In this document: piece by piece, positions 1 to 16,074 of the stretch | Layout of the letters: every line of letters starts with the position of its first letter | How positions within the stretch are numbered: the stretch's first letter is position 1 | Assembly (NCBI GenBank): GCA_907165135.1 | Contig: OU015567.1 | Coordinates: 8,003,001-8,067,000, forward strand | Direction of reading: 5' to 3' | DNA: 64,000 bases | Source: Oikopleura dioica | Taxonomy: Eukaryota; Chordata; Appendicularia; Copelata; Oikopleuridae | Notes under the pieces: model-generated | The model's database searches: none | The model's input: only the letters and a program-made list of their open reading frames with translations | What the model was told of the DNA's origin: nothing | Position numbers and translations under genes: made by a program

Positions 1-522
1 GTCAAATGTCTTTTGAATCAATATTATTTGTAAATTGATAATGATTACCTGGAAAACAATATTCGAAGTATAAACGAACATATTAAAGAAAAAGCCTCCA
101 GCGACGCCCAACAGAATATGCGCCTCCAGAAGATTCCTCGAAAAAGCAACAGCAGCTTGTGATAAAGAAAGGCCAATCGCACCGAGGAGCATCATTCTTC
201 GCGTTCCCAAGATGACCAAAATTATCGGAGCAAGCAAACTGTTGATACAGGATCCGATCGTGCTGAAGAAGAAGATGTAGGCAGCAGTGTTCATCGAAAC
301 ACCAAAGTAGGGCATCCAGGCACTGACGAAGACTCCGTAGCCTCGCATAAGGCCGATCGTAAAGGACCATGCGAAAGAAACGAGAATAAGAACGACGTAA
401 AAATATCCCTCATCTTCAAAAAGCCTCGACAAAGATGAGATTTTTTAATAAAAAAAGATTTGTACTGTTAATGGCGTTCCTGGGAGAACAGAAAGTCCAA
501 ATCTCCTTCTCTCCGTCTTCAT
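1..522 (-). CDS. SLC16-like (monocarboxylate transporter family) MFS protein, partial
   Basis: This is the 5' part of a gene that leaves the window on the left. The main exon, about 49-410, reads DEGYFYVVLILVSFAWSF, then a GYGVFVSAWMPYFGVS stretch and a TRRMMLLGAIGLSLSQ stretch. The order is acidic-Gly-aromatic motif, TM1, amphipathic loop, TM2, TRR loop, TM3, which is the start of the SLC16 fold, whose members carry lactate, ketone bodies or related acids across the plasma membrane. The exon ends in a good donor (CAG|GTAATC at about 48). A likely first exon starts at ATG 522 and encodes MKTERRRFGLSVLPGTPLT. Its join to the main exon is uncertain because several AG acceptors lie between 410 and 430. 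The substrate cannot be told from this fragment. Confidence 0.7.
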
Positions 523-3030
523 TTCTCTCGGCCGAAATTTCAAGAATTTCTCCCCCCTTGTAGATTTTCACATGGCGCGCCTATTGGTCGAGATTCATCG
601 CGACTTTCTTACAAATTGTGTTGTAAGAGCGTTCTTCTCTTCCGAATCGATTGTTGAAATCTCTATCGACCATTTGCATATTTGTCGTCGATTTCGCCGA
701 CTTCAGGGGGTTATAACCTGGCCTCGGAATTCTGACCTGTCTAAAAACCTGAAACAGGTCCTGTTTCCTGTTTTTTGGACCCTGTCTTGCATTTCGAGAC
801 CAAAATAAACCTGTAAACAGGCCTGTTAACAGGAAATACAGGAAATACAGGAAAACACGCCTGTTTACAGGGACAGCCCTGTAAAATTGAAACAGGCCTG
901 TAAAAAAATTGCAGGAAAACAGGCGAGAAATGGGGAAGATAAGGTATTTTTCGTAAAAAATTTCTTGGAATTTCTTTCAAATATGTTATAAAGGACCTTT
1001 TATAGTTGAAACTGTCTATAGACATGATAATATCGAGAAAAAAATTCTTAATTTTGATTCTTCAAGGAAGAATTAAAGCCCTGAAATTTGAGTTTACAGG
1101 CCTGCAAAACCTGTAAAACCTGTAAAACAGGACCTGTTCCTGTGTATTTTATCCTGTCCTGTTTCCTGTCTTGCAAATGGGCCAAAAAATAAAATCCCTG
1201 TTCCTGTCCCTGTTCCTGTTTACAGGATTCCGAGGCCAGGTTATAACTCGGGACTTGGAATATGTGGGAGGCTCTAAAATAGGTTATATAAAAGATCTAT
1301 CCTAGATTTCACTTTTGTCACAGCCTTTTACGAAATTTCCAAGGAAATCATGGTTTGCGGATCGCTCAAAGTTGAGCTCTCGGCCAAAAAACGCGAAAAT
1401 AGCCTCTATTCAAGGCGTTATAAGTCCAAAGTTTCTAAATAAACCTATTGATTTTATGTTTTTTTTCTCAAAATATAGACCCTTATCTTAAAAATGACAC
1501 AGCATTATACTGTAATCATAAAATTTTCTTGGAAAAATTTTTAAAAGAACCAAGGTACCAAATTTTGACCTTTCACTTTGATAAAATGCCCTGCGGACAT
1601 AGCCCAAATTTACCCTACGTGGTCCTTAACTTCTCAATACACGTGGTCGGTTCAACCGACCACGGCGACTTTGAGCCGCCGTAATTTCTCTTCTGATAAT
1701 CCATTCGACCTGATTTTTGTAATGTGAGCTGAAATGACTAAAACGAACCACTTTGTCAAATTTTGGATGTTTTCTCAAAAGTGGTGGCGTTTGGCACCGC
1801 ATTTATCTTTCATTCTGCAGCTGAAAATCCAAAAAGTTTTTTTCAAAAGTAATTGTAAATCTTGATAGGTGAGTGTTCAAGCTTTCCAGCGATATGTTTT
1901 GCAAATTTTTTGCTTGCCGGAAACGCAAGTTAGAGCTCAAAATTTTGAGCGCTCTTTATCACACTCCGAATTTTGCGCGCCGCGTGGGGCTGAATAATGC
2001 ATTGTGGTCCCCTCACCCGACCCCGTGTTTTGAGCGTTTAGTTGCGCGCCCGTGTATTGAGAAGTTAATAAATGCCCTGAATATAAGCTTTCTAAAAATG
2101 TATCATATGGCACCCTTACAAAGCCCCTAAAAATGGTCAAAATTTCAAAATATTCGGCTAATGGTCAAAATGCACAAAATTTCGCCACTTTCAAACGCAA
2201 TTTGCGGCCAAATGGGTTAAGATAGCCAAAATTATCACAGGGAGGTTTTTGCTCAGAATTTTATGGGCATTCTAAAAATGTGCTCAGATTAAAAATTGGA
2301 TACCCGACCAAAATCGATGACTATACCCTTAAAACATCGCGTAACAAGCTTTATTGGAAGATTCTCAATAGTAGTAATATTGAATTAATTTATAAATGGT
2401 TGTGGTAAAAATTTTTAATGAAGGTGCAAGCTGATTCTTCAGCCAACACTATCTGCTCTTGAAGATGAGTCGTTGATTTCCTGAGTTTTGATCCCTTTGA
2501 GTAAACTGATAAAAGTGAGGCTTTTTGATTTTTTCGTGTTTTGTTGAACTCTTAAAAATTGCTTGAGCAACGTATAATATACGTCGTATATCGTTGAAAC
2601 TATATACCCGTACAATTGGAGCATCAAAGACAAAATTCGAGCGTAAGCAAGCAGGCAGGCAGGGAAAATATAGTCGAAGTTTGATATTCTTCTTTGAGAG
2701 TCCTCACTTGGTAGAATAGTGCGAAAATGCACTCTCTATTTATGTTCTTGAAAATATTGTGAAGCACTTTCTCAATAATTCTTCGAAAACAAACCAATTA
2801 TATCGTACTCAATAGATATACTCGTACTTAATGCAGATTAACCATCGAGCAATTAGATCTTTCCCAAAAACAACTCCTCCCAAATCGAACGCGCCGATGA
2901 GTACTTTCGTAAATTGAATATAAACCGTCACGACTTCAACCATTAACTCTAGGAAGCTGAAGTATTCTCTAGAAATCTGTATTCTCCTCGTTGTTTTCAA
3001 CCATGGCGCTCAATAGAGTTGCATAATCTG
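523..3030. other. Gene-poor region with repeats
   Basis: No convincing gene was found. Short open frames here (for example minus 2439-2732 and minus 2809-3000) lack family resemblance and splice context. The region holds a discrete inverted-repeat element (710-1247, listed separately). It also contains AT-rich sequence with a separate 15-16 bp inverted pair (near 1628-1645 and 2052-2068) that may be remnants of another element. Confidence 0.6.
710..1247. mobile_element. MITE-like element full of CCTGT/ACAGG motifs
   Basis: Perfect 21-bp terminal inverted repeats lie at 710-730 and 1227-1247 (cores TGGCCTCGGAAT and ATTCCGAGGCCA). The outermost six bases, TTATAA, are palindromic and occur at both ends (711-716 and 1241-1246), so they could be the target-site duplication rather than part of the repeat. 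The inside is packed with CCTGT/ACAGG words and palindromes such as CCTGTTTACAGG on both strands. No transposase frame is present, so it is a non-autonomous element of unassigned superfamily. Confidence 0.75.
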
Positions 3031-4607
3031 ATGACGGAAGCTGTCAAAGAAGATGCCGATCTGGAAAGCCTCAACAAAAGGCGAAAAGAGAGCCTGATTC
3101 AAGGTGATATTTATACTCAACTCTTCGGCTTGAGTCTTTCAAATTTGTACAAACAGTTCATAAAATAGATTTTTTAATTTGAATATCTATTTTGGAAATC
3201 TATTTAGGAGTGCAGAAGATTCTCAAGTAAAATAATCATTTTTAAATTAAGAGCTCGCCACACTGAAAAGATTACGAAAAGATGAGAAGGTTAAGGGAGT
3301 TCCCCCACAGATAAAGGCCCTGGTTTCCTTATGTTTGATTGGCATCGTCTGTGGAGCTATTTATTCTGCGATTCCGGCTGAAGAAGAGCAACGAGTTTCG
3401 GTTACTACTACAATTACAACTGCTACTGCTACTTCTACTTCTACTCTTGCTACTACTAATAAATCCGCAACAGTAGCAGCAGTAGTTGCATCTAATGTTA
3501 CAGGTTGATAAATTATTGATATGTAATTTTAGGACATGAACTTAGACCAGGAGAATTTATGCCCTAGTATTCAACAGACTCCAGAAGCGGTGGAATACGA
3601 ATACCTGGACAGATCGCTTACCCAGTTTGTTCATTTCATATTTTTTTGTTTTGTTAACGTCTTAGGTGGATGCATGTCTCTTACGATGGACAGAGCATGG
3701 AGAGAATTTCAGTTTTCAACAAAGACAGAAATATAACTAAACGCGAGATTCGTAGAGAAGAACGAATCGTCGGGGGAGCAGTGACCAGCATTCAGCAGCA
3801 TCCATTTTATGCCAGTCTTTATCTCAACGGTATCATTTTATTGGATTCTCTTCGAACTGATCACTTCAGGCTACGACTCGCACGTGTGCGGAGGTTCACT
3901 GATTACGAAAGAGTGGGTACTTACAGCAGCGCACTGTATCGATGCCTACCCACAGTTGAATAGCTGGAAGATCCACCTCGGTGCCTCATCTGCGCAAGAG
4001 ATTAAAGACCAAAACTACGAGTTTCATCACGAATCTGACCCTTCCGTGCTCGTCCTTCACCCAGACTGGGATCCGATGACCTTTGTTGGAGACATTGCTT
4101 TGATGAAGCTGGAGACTCCAGTTGAAGCCTACACGAGCTATATCCAGCCTCATTGTGTGCACTTGCCCAGTCATGGTCCGACGCTTTCACCGGGTGATCA
4201 AGTCACGGTCGTTGGCTTTGGCCTGACAGATGAGAATGCCAGTGGCGCCTCTGAAAACTTACGTGAGGTTACCCTTGATATGCTATCAGCACAAACTTGC
4301 AATGATGCGTTTGGAGCAAACTGGGTCCTTGAAGATATGATTTGCGCTGGAAAACTTGAAGGTAAGCAAGGTGATGAAAATTGAGGTAACTCGTTTTTCA
4401 GGCGGAAAAGACGCATGCCAGGGTGACTCGGGTGGTCCCCTTTCTTTACCTGAGTACACAAATGATGGCGACCGATGGTGGCTCGTTGGTACTGTCAGTT
4501 TTGGCGTTGGCTGCGCCCGAGAAGGACTCGGTGGAGTTTACGCAGAAGTCCGACATTATGCTGACTGGATTGTCAATACAATCAATCATTATGACAATTA
4601 TCACTAG
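3031..4607 (+). CDS. Type II transmembrane serine protease, trypsin-like
   Basis: Six exons (3031-3103, 3252-3496, 3533-3624, 3666-3829, 3870-4361, 4402-4607) join in frame to 423 residues. The N-terminus is a charged cytoplasmic tail with no signal peptide, followed by one membrane helix ([19 protein letters not shown]). Next come a Thr/Ala-rich stem (repeated ACT/GCT codons) and the activation site RR-EERIVGG. The S1 domain has the full triad: His in TAAHC, Asp in DIALMK and Ser in GDSGGP. The residue six before the serine is Asp ([10 protein letters not shown]), so cleavage after Lys/Arg is expected. Unlike most vertebrate TTSPs there is no LDL, SEA or scavenger domain in the short stem. 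Introns are 36-41 nt except the first (148 nt). A poly(A) signal lies at about 4634. The target is unknown. Confidence 0.88.
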
Positions 4608-4691
4608 AAAACATAAAAATATTCTGTATCGTAAATAAACTTGAATTCAATCTCTTTCTATCTCTCTTTCTGACGATAGTACCCGTCGAGT

Positions 4692-4993
4692 ATGGCCAAA
4701 CAGTTAAAGTGGTTTGTGAAACAGACCTATACGACCTGTGTTTCTTTTCAATTTCAAAAGGCGTATAGTAATCTGAATGTCAAACCGCAACAACAGTGGC
4801 AGGTTATAAGTGGAGAAAAGGTGAGATTTCCTTCCAGACTCCACCAGTAGTTCGAAACAACCCAATCACGCGCTTTTTGAGCACGATCTGGCGTCTACCG
4901 CCATCATTGAGCAGAACCTTGTCTCTCTTTGGCGCACCTATAATTTTAATCATTTATTGTTTAATTGCTTGGGTTAGAAAAAGAATAACTTAA
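4692..4993 (+). CDS. Small single-pass membrane protein, unrecognised
   Basis: ATG 4692-4694 opens a 37-codon exon ending at 4802. A 35-nt intron with GT-AG ends (4803-4837) joins it in phase to 4838-4993, giving 88 residues. The N-terminal half is basic and Gln-rich. The C-terminus has one hydrophobic helix (APIILIIYCLIAWV) and ends in a short basic tail (RKRIT), so it is probably a tail-anchored or one-pass membrane protein. The start lies 84 nt after the stop of the protease gene, close enough that the two could share a polycistronic transcript. No family was recognised. The splice model rests only on frame and signals. Confidence 0.5.
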
Positions 4994-7091
4994 ACTTAAT
5001 AATAGTAATATCACGATTCAATTCTTAGTCTATTTCTCTATTGTTACTAAGAATTAGCAAAATAATAAAAGTTTCTATCAGAGCAACAAAAAATTTGGCA
5101 GTTTTATTATGATCAAAAAACATACTCTGTGCGCTTTCTCAGCCTTCAAGCTCGAATCTGTTCCCCAAAGATCAATTATCCGAAATGTTATTTACGCGTC
5201 GGTCCAAATCATTTCATAAAGTCACTACAAATTTTAATAGAATATGATGACAAAATTTATTGATTGGCGAATAGTTTGTTCTACTTTGGTCTTTGGATTT
5301 GTTCCAAGTCTTTGATAATTTATGTTTTCTAGCGTATGTAGGTTCTGTATTGGCAGGGCTTCACCGATTAGATTTATTCTTTTACGCTTGGTCGAAAAAG
5401 AACCCTTTGAAAAAGTCGGCTGCCCTTTTCAATAGAGTCTTTTGGGAAAGTTCCAATCTTTCTGGTTTGACGAGAATTTATATTATAAGGATTGTATTAA
5501 TAAAAAGTCTTCTCATGTGATTAAAAATGCTAGAAGTAGATGGTTGACCACCTGATAAAGGATCCTTTTAACGGGGTCTTATCAAAGTATACGATTTTAG
5601 TCTATTCGAGGGTAATTTAGAGCAATTAAGAAAATTCAATTCAATAGTTTTGCCAACTTTTCGAGAGTCAAAAACATCGGTGAAAAGCGTCGTTTCGGCG
5701 ATAAAACGTATGTAACGGACGCTCCTGATAATTGGAGACCTTTGGTGAGTCGTGTACGTTCCCGTGGGGTCGTATTACAGTATCTTTTCCTGGCGATTAG
5801 GAGTCTCCGAGCCATTTTTAGCTGGAAATGGGGAGATCTAGGAGACTTTTCTTGGTTTAAAAACGCTTACATAACTGAAATCTCTCGTTCTCTTAATTTC
5901 TGAAGCGCTAGCTCTATTTTTATCAAAACTTGGCAGTGCTCTAGAAAAAAACTCGCTGTTTCACGGGCTGCTAACTGTACGCTTTATTCGTAATTTTGAA
6001 AAATCGACGTGACGGAGAGGCTAAGTGAGAGCGAAAAGGCGAACCGGTGCCCCTCGCAATTGTCTCTATAATTGTCCAAAAAGCGTCATTTCAAGCGGCA
6101 AAGCTTGGCTAAAGCCTGGCTTGCCGAGCTGAAGGTCACGGTTTCATCATCATCTTCTTCCTTCCCTATTCTTCTCGTTGTCTCCCTTTCTCAAAATTAT
6201 TTGCTCAAAATAAACATAAAACCTTTTCAATAGATGGTCGAAAAGATTTAATTGTAACTCTTGAATAAGGAAGTCCATTATGACTAGGAAAAAGACGGAC
6301 AAGCTCTACAAATGATCTCTCAAGGGCGAACACATTTTTGTTTTATTCGCTTTGAATGGGATCAATCTGCTTGTAAAACCAAGAATGCTGGATCTGCCAA
6401 AATAAGCAATCTTTTGTCCGGCTCATTTCATTTTCGAAAATTTGAACAAACATGTCGCCACGCTTTTTTCAGAGACTGAGTAATTTTGGGTTCAAAACTG
6501 GGAAAAAATTTTCTGAATTCTCTTTTTTCTCAAGCTACCGGCTTATTTTGAAGCTTCTTTTCTCCGTCATTCAGAAGGCGAATTACCGGTGCTCTTTTGA
6601 ACCTCTCTAATTTGACAACCCTAATCACCGCTCGTGAACGCTTTGCCAAAGAAGTACTCGCTCTCTCGTAAAACACTAGAATTTCAAAAACCCTAGAAGT
6701 CAATCTGAGCCTGCTTCGGATTGCTTAGAGGCAGAGCAATCTGTCATTATCTTGTCGTATGTCACTGACTCTGCAATAAAACGAGACTGACCAGAATCAA
6801 AATTCCTTTCTATCCTTAGTTGAAGTTTTCAAACAAAATGACGATCAAAAAAAACGTTATAAAAATAAGAACAACTGTACCAAAGGCTGAATCGAACATA
6901 TCATGATCACATCAACATTGATATGAAATTATATCGAAGGTAATTGCTACGATTGTAAATGACGACGCTCAAACAAGATATGAATATAATTGCTGATTTA
7001 ATTTGCTCGTCATTTTTTCAAACTAAATATAATCCACTTTCAAGAAAGGAATTCTGTTTATATTGGCACTTCAGCGCTAAGTACAGAAGAT
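4994..7091. other. Intergenic region, no supported gene
   Basis: AT-rich sequence with a poly(A)-type signal near 5058. An open frame at 5293-5520 starts with TTG and has no recognised relatives or splice context. Frames around 6959-7330 overlap the 3' exon of SDA1 on the other strand. No clear repeats with ends were found here. Confidence 0.5.
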
Positions 7092-9882
7092 TTAATGCTT
7101 GTAACTTTTCAGTTGCTTTTTTAAACTTTCTTGCAGCGCCTTCTTCTTTTGGGTGTACGATCTTCCTGTCTGCTTCTTTGCGACCTTGTGCATCACCATC
7201 TGGAAGGGTTTTTGCTTTCGCTTGTCTTTGTTTGTCGATGAAGCGTATGGATTTAGCTTTTGCCTTGAGAGGGTTTCAAAAATGTTCACAATTATTATGG
7301 CGGATGAAGAAAAATATCTTCATCTATTAAACGATATAGTGTAGGAAACCATTCCTATGTCCACGTCCATACTTTTCTCGCCCTTCTCGTCCAGCCAAGA
7401 CTGTAGCCAGTCTGTCTTCCTTACTGTGCGCTCTTCTACTAGCCACTTGTTCGATCTTCTTTAGCTCTACGAGATTCGAGCTGTTTTCCGCAGACAACAA
7501 GCTCGACGGAGTAACCTTTCGATGAATATCAACAGCCTTTTGCGTCGCCTGCTCAATCTTGATCTTCTGGAACTCGGCATCAGTCAGAACCCGAGTTGTG
7601 AGAACATTCTTCGCCTTTTCTTGCTTCATTTTCAGAAGTTCCTCTCGGCCGACTTTTTCTTCGAGTTTAGCCTCCTGAAAGGTCGATTAAAAATTGGGAG
7701 TTTTTTGAAGTAAATTCAAGGCTGAAATGAGTACGTGCATCATTTGATGATGAAAGAAATTCAAAAAAGTGATCCCGACTATTTAATTAAAATTAAATTA
7801 TAAATTTGACTCAAATTATTTGAGCGGCTGAATCCTCTGAACTGGATCGACTGATCCTGCGAGTCAATCAAATGTTTTACCGTTTCTGTTCGTTTTTCAA
7901 TCTCTTCTTTCTCAATGTCCTGTTCAATATCATGCTCAACATCTTGCCACTCTCCATCAACCCACTCCGTTGGCTTGTCTTCCTCCATTACTTCTTCTTC
8001 CTCCTCCGGTCCACGAAGAGGAAGCGTTTCAGCGCCAGGAATGAAGTCCAACGCCTTCGATTGCCCGTAAGAGTAGGGAACGATTTGTCGCTGATGCTCG
8101 TTCGGTTTGCCTCGATCTTTTTTGGCGAGAAGCATTGGCGCTTCTTGACGGTAGAGAGTGATGAGACCCTTTGCGCCAGCTTTGACTCCTCGGTCGATGT
8201 GTTTTTTGTACTGAAATAGGTTAAATAGATCCATGAGCGACTTTCTTACCTGTGTGAGGTCTTGAAGCAGATCATCACCGATGGCAAGTGGATTTCTCGC
8301 TGCTACTTCTCGAACAGAGTTCAAACCAACCGCCATTACTTCGCCCGAATTTCGCTCGGTAATAAACTGATTGGAAATGCATCGAACCATTTCTTCACAG
8401 ACTTCTGGAGGTACTAGATCGTGAGTAGCATGTGCAGCCGCCTATGAAATACACCGTGATATCAGAGGATAAAAAACTCGATAAAACAAAGAAACAAATT
8501 CTCTTACAAGCACTTTTATCGTAAAATAATGCCGGCTTTAAGTTACGATTGAAAAATTTATCAGATTGATGTTCCTATCATGTACCTGTAGAACGAGAGT
8601 GACATCTCGCTGGCTAGGATTAAGAAATCTTTGCAGATATGGGTAGAAGTTGTAAATAACCAGCTTGTGCACGCCAATAACTCGCGCGATCACCCGAATG
8701 TGAAGTAATTTTAACGCGAAGTCGCCATTTGTCGACTCCAGTTGCTTGAAAAGCTTCTCCGCGAAGCTCTGAGGATCGTGAAGCATGTCAATCGCTGTGA
8801 AGTTGATGGCGTCTCTGTTCTGACCCTTGTTTGACTTCTTGGCAATTCGCGCCATCATCTTCTTCTTCTTTCTCTTGTTCTTGGCTCCTTTCTTGCCAGT
8901 TTGAAATCTGACCATGATGTCACGAGCAGTGGGAAGCTTTAGTTCGTTCTTTTCTCGCTGTCGACGTTCGTCAGGGTCTTCGTCGTCGTCTGAGTCGTGG
9001 TCTTCCGACTTCTGGTCGTTTCCGAGGAAGAAATTGAGGGCGCGCGATTGAATCTTTACGATGAAAATTTATGTAGCTGGTAGAGGGCTCAATTTTACCT
9101 TTTGATGGCCATGGAAACAAGCAGCCGCGATAACATTAACCGTCTTTTCGTCATTCCAAACATTCTTTCTGTACAAATCCTCGGTAACTTGGAGACTTTT
9201 AAACGATGCCGTGACGTCTTGATCCTGCAGCATCGTGTACATGAAGTTTTGCAGTGACTTATTTACAGCATGGTTCTTGCTCTTTAAATTGATTCGCTTG
9301 ACATCGTTGACGATGAATTTGTGAACAGTTTCGCGTATTTTCTTGTCTTTCATTCGGAAGAGCTTGAAAAAGAGCTCGAATAGCACCTTGTCTTCGATCA
9401 TCTGCTTGCCTCTGAGAAGCATCAACGATTTGACGATGTCCTGACGAAGCTTTGAAGAGAACGAGTGACCGGAAGTTTCGATCAGCTGGGCGAGCTCGTT
9501 GCCGTAGTTTTTCATGTCTTCCTTGTAGCAATGAGCAGTAGAAGCCAGGAAGATCATTGTTTCTGATAATGTCTAAAAGGATCATCAGCGAGGCGAAAAA
9601 GAACCGGTAGCTTAAAAAAGGATATATGATTATATTCAGGATAATCGTCCAACTGGCCATGAAAACCGTGATTTAAATTTACGTAAACGGATTAAATGGA
9701 TGAAAGAGCGTAATAATTATTTTATTAATTACCGTATGATCATTTTCAGGGTATAATTGTTGAAGCTCCAGTGAGGTCTTGAATCTGTGGACTTGGGATT
9801 CGTACTCATCGCGGAATCCAGGCGGATCGCGCTTGATTTTGTTCTGGAGCTGAGCCAAGTTCAATGTCAAGTTGTTCGACAT
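7092..9882 (-). CDS. SDAD1: SDA1 homologue (60S ribosome biogenesis / nuclear export)
   Basis: Seven exons on the minus strand (9882-9733, 9572-9099, 9053-8586, 8441-8250, 8210-7881, 7674-7355, 7263-7092) give 701 residues, close to the family length of about 690. Family landmarks in order: LAQLQNKIKRDPPGF; FLASTAHCY; LQNFMYTMLQDQ; RKNVWNDEKTVNVI; an acidic then Lys-rich linker; NFTAIDMLHDPQSFAEK; FYPYLQRFLNPSQRDVT; RNSGEVMAVGLNSVREV; a PGAE segment; an acidic region ending in DGEW; VLTDAEFQKI; and a basic C-terminus with NPYASSTNKDKRKQK. SDA1 is a nucleolar HEAT-repeat factor for maturation and export of large ribosomal subunits. The last intron only keeps frame and family alignment if it has GA-AG ends (7354 to 7264). 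All others are GT-AG. It lies 3' of EF2 on the same strand, about 0.9 kb away. Confidence 0.92.
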
Positions 9883-10782
9883 TTTATTCAAATATCTGAA
9901 CTCAATTGCTTTCATTTTATTGTTCTTCGTGAGTTGTTGTGTTACTGTTTGAAATACTATGTAGATCGGGGTTAATAAATTTCTCGTTATCATTTACTTT
10001 CAAGTCGCGATAAAGATTATTAAATCATGACCAGAAACCGATCAGGTTAAGAAATTTCTCATTATCGTCTACTTTCAAGCTACGATTAAGTTTATCAATT
10101 CATCTTGTGTACAAGAAATACCGTAGCTTCTTCTGCTGAAAATGACTATCAACGACAGACTATCGTGTAGACTAATTATGTACGAAGAATGATAAAGATG
10201 CTGCTTGAAATTACGATGCTCATGCAATAAACGAGACGAAGACGAATATTGTTTTTGTTTTAATGATCCAGCAATTTATTGCGAACCTGTTCGTTAAAAA
10301 ACAGAGATAAGTTTCGGGTACAGAATGTAAATAAATAAAACTCTAACCCAGCAAGTTCAAAAGCAGCACCACTGGGTGGCGAATGCGTGCTTTTGCGCTT
10401 TTATCCCGTGTTTGTATGTTTGTTACGCCCCTCTATCTAACAAAGGTTTGGTAAAATTTGGTTTTAACGAAAATAAGGTTGTAAGCGTGTCTCTACACTA
10501 GAAATGGTTAAGATTAGCGTTAGTGACCGGCGAAAATAGTGAAATACCGAGGCGAACTGGCGCTGACTTGTTTTGAACTTGTTGGGTGGATAAAATAAAT
10601 TAACCTATGCCGGACATTAAGACTGGAGGCCATTCAGTGGAGACAACGCTTACGTACGGTTAACGGGGGGACACATATCAAGTTTTAAACTTAGATGTTG
10701 TTCTCAACTTAGAAGAAAACGTGAAGCGAATGATGACAGAAGAGCAGGGCAGAAGATTTTTAAACTACTCGGACGAGAGCAT
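9883..10782. other. Intergenic region between EF2 and SDA1 (minus-strand genes)
   Basis: Holds the 5' flank of SDA1 and the 3' flank of EF2. Two imperfect direct copies of a ~50-bp sequence (about 9979-10030 and 10053-10105, both containing CTACTTTCAAG or TTTACTTTCAAG followed by CGAT) suggest a local duplication. An AATAAA on the minus strand near 10270 could serve EF2. No gene was seen. Confidence 0.45.
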
Positions 10783-14731
<3,949 letters not shown>

Positions 14732-15572
14732 TTAGTAGTCAGTTTCATCAGAAATCAGTTCAGCCAAGTCGGAAAATTCATCCAGCAAGTTGATCGCAAA
14801 CTTCGTCAGTTCCCGCTCGCAGATTTCATCGTCATTGTTGAAGTCGACAGTTCTGAAGAGTTTTCCGAGTCGCTTCTCGTTGAAGCGTTGTTTGATGATT
14901 CTGTAGATTCGCGGATGTCCGGACATGAATGACTCCATTTCCTCGTTGTTGAGCAAAGTTGGGATTGTCTTAAAAAGATGGTAAGAAATAGGTTGATGTT
15001 TGAGTGAATCTTACCTCGGCGAAAGACGAAAGGATGTGGACAAGGTTTTCTTTCAAATCAGGAGGAGCAAACTGGACAAATTTCGCGGCCATAACTCTGA
15101 TCGCACAGTAGACAGAGTCTTGATACTCTTCCCTGTCCATTCCTCCGTCTCCGTTGACATCAAGAATTTCGTAAACCATCGAGTTCAGTTCTTCAACTTT
15201 TGTCAAAAAAATCCTTCGAAAACCAAGCTTACCTGGGTCATCTTCTTCGACCAATTCAGCTAATTCTGGGAACGCCTTGCTCATGTCCGTTAGCATTCTT
15301 GTTCCACAAGCAAGATCCTCTTCGAAAGACATGAAATAATCGTCTTCTCCGACGCAGTAGTCGAACATTCTCTCGACGAATCTCATCTCGCCGACGTCCT
15401 CGGCTTTTTGGCGATGCATTTTGTCGTGATCCAGATTTGTGAAGGAAGCCTTGAAGATTGGAAAGTAGATTTCCTTGAACATCGTCATCGCTGCATCTGG
15501 ATCGTTACCAGGGGAAAGCGCGTTGAAGTTCTGAGCGAAGGTAGATGTGAGGAGAAACTGTAGGATTTTCAT
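14732..15572 (-). CDS. Secreted EF-hand protein (paralogue 1)
   Basis: Three exons (15572-15233, 15196-15015, 14968-14732) give 252 residues. It starts with a short signal peptide (MKILQFLLTSTFAQ), so it is probably secreted or in the secretory lumen. One clear EF-hand loop, DVNGDGGMDREEY, has Asp/Asn/Asp and a Glu at position 12. A second, weaker one is DFNNDDEICERE. The central block LDHDKMHRQ, then MRFVERMFDYCVGEDD, then SFEED is shared with the gene at 45791-46680, including two introns at the same positions and phases. No orthologue was recognised. A calcium-binding secreted role is inferred. The gene shares a ~500-bp promoter interval with CFAP410 on the other strand. Confidence 0.8.
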
Positions 15573-16074
15573 TTTGATTTTGATGGAAAATGAAAAATCG
15601 AAGCGTATTTATGTGAAAAAAGTGCACCAGCAGGACACCAAGCGGGACGGTGGAACAGCTGAAAAGTAAATAGGATAAGTGCCTCTCCAGCTGACCGAAA
15701 TGCACTGATGCCTCTTTTGATAGCCCGGAATGAACCATTTTTGTCGTCACTTCTAAAATGACGGTTTCCCTTCTTCCGAAGAAAGTTTTTCCTGTTTCGG
15801 CGTTTTAAATTTCCTATTTTGATCTTGCACCACATCCAAACTATTTCCCTTCCAATAAATGAGCTAACTTGATATTAACTGATATCGTCCTATCACTCGT
15901 ACACTGCGAGCTTGTCGACTGCGGTCTGGCGTGTTGCCTTGGCCCGCGCTGTTCGGAATTTCTCGTCTTTCCTGATTGGGCGAGCGGCGCTGATCCCTGC
16001 TCTTCGGCGAAAAGGAACTCGAAATTTTCACTTACTTCTAGAGAAGAAAAAAGTGTCAGTAGAAGTTGAAAACG
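15573..16074. promoter_or_regulatory. Divergent promoter interval (EF-hand 1 / CFAP410)
   Basis: This 502-bp gap lies between the starts of two divergent genes. It includes a GC-rich patch with an inverted CCAAT (GATTGGGCG near 15973) and a TATA-like ATAAATACGC on the minus strand about 25-40 bp before the EF-hand ATG. Function is inferred from position. Confidence 0.4.

Noticed and set aside
5293-5520. 75-codon + frame
   Set aside because: Begins with TTG, no relatives, no coding context.
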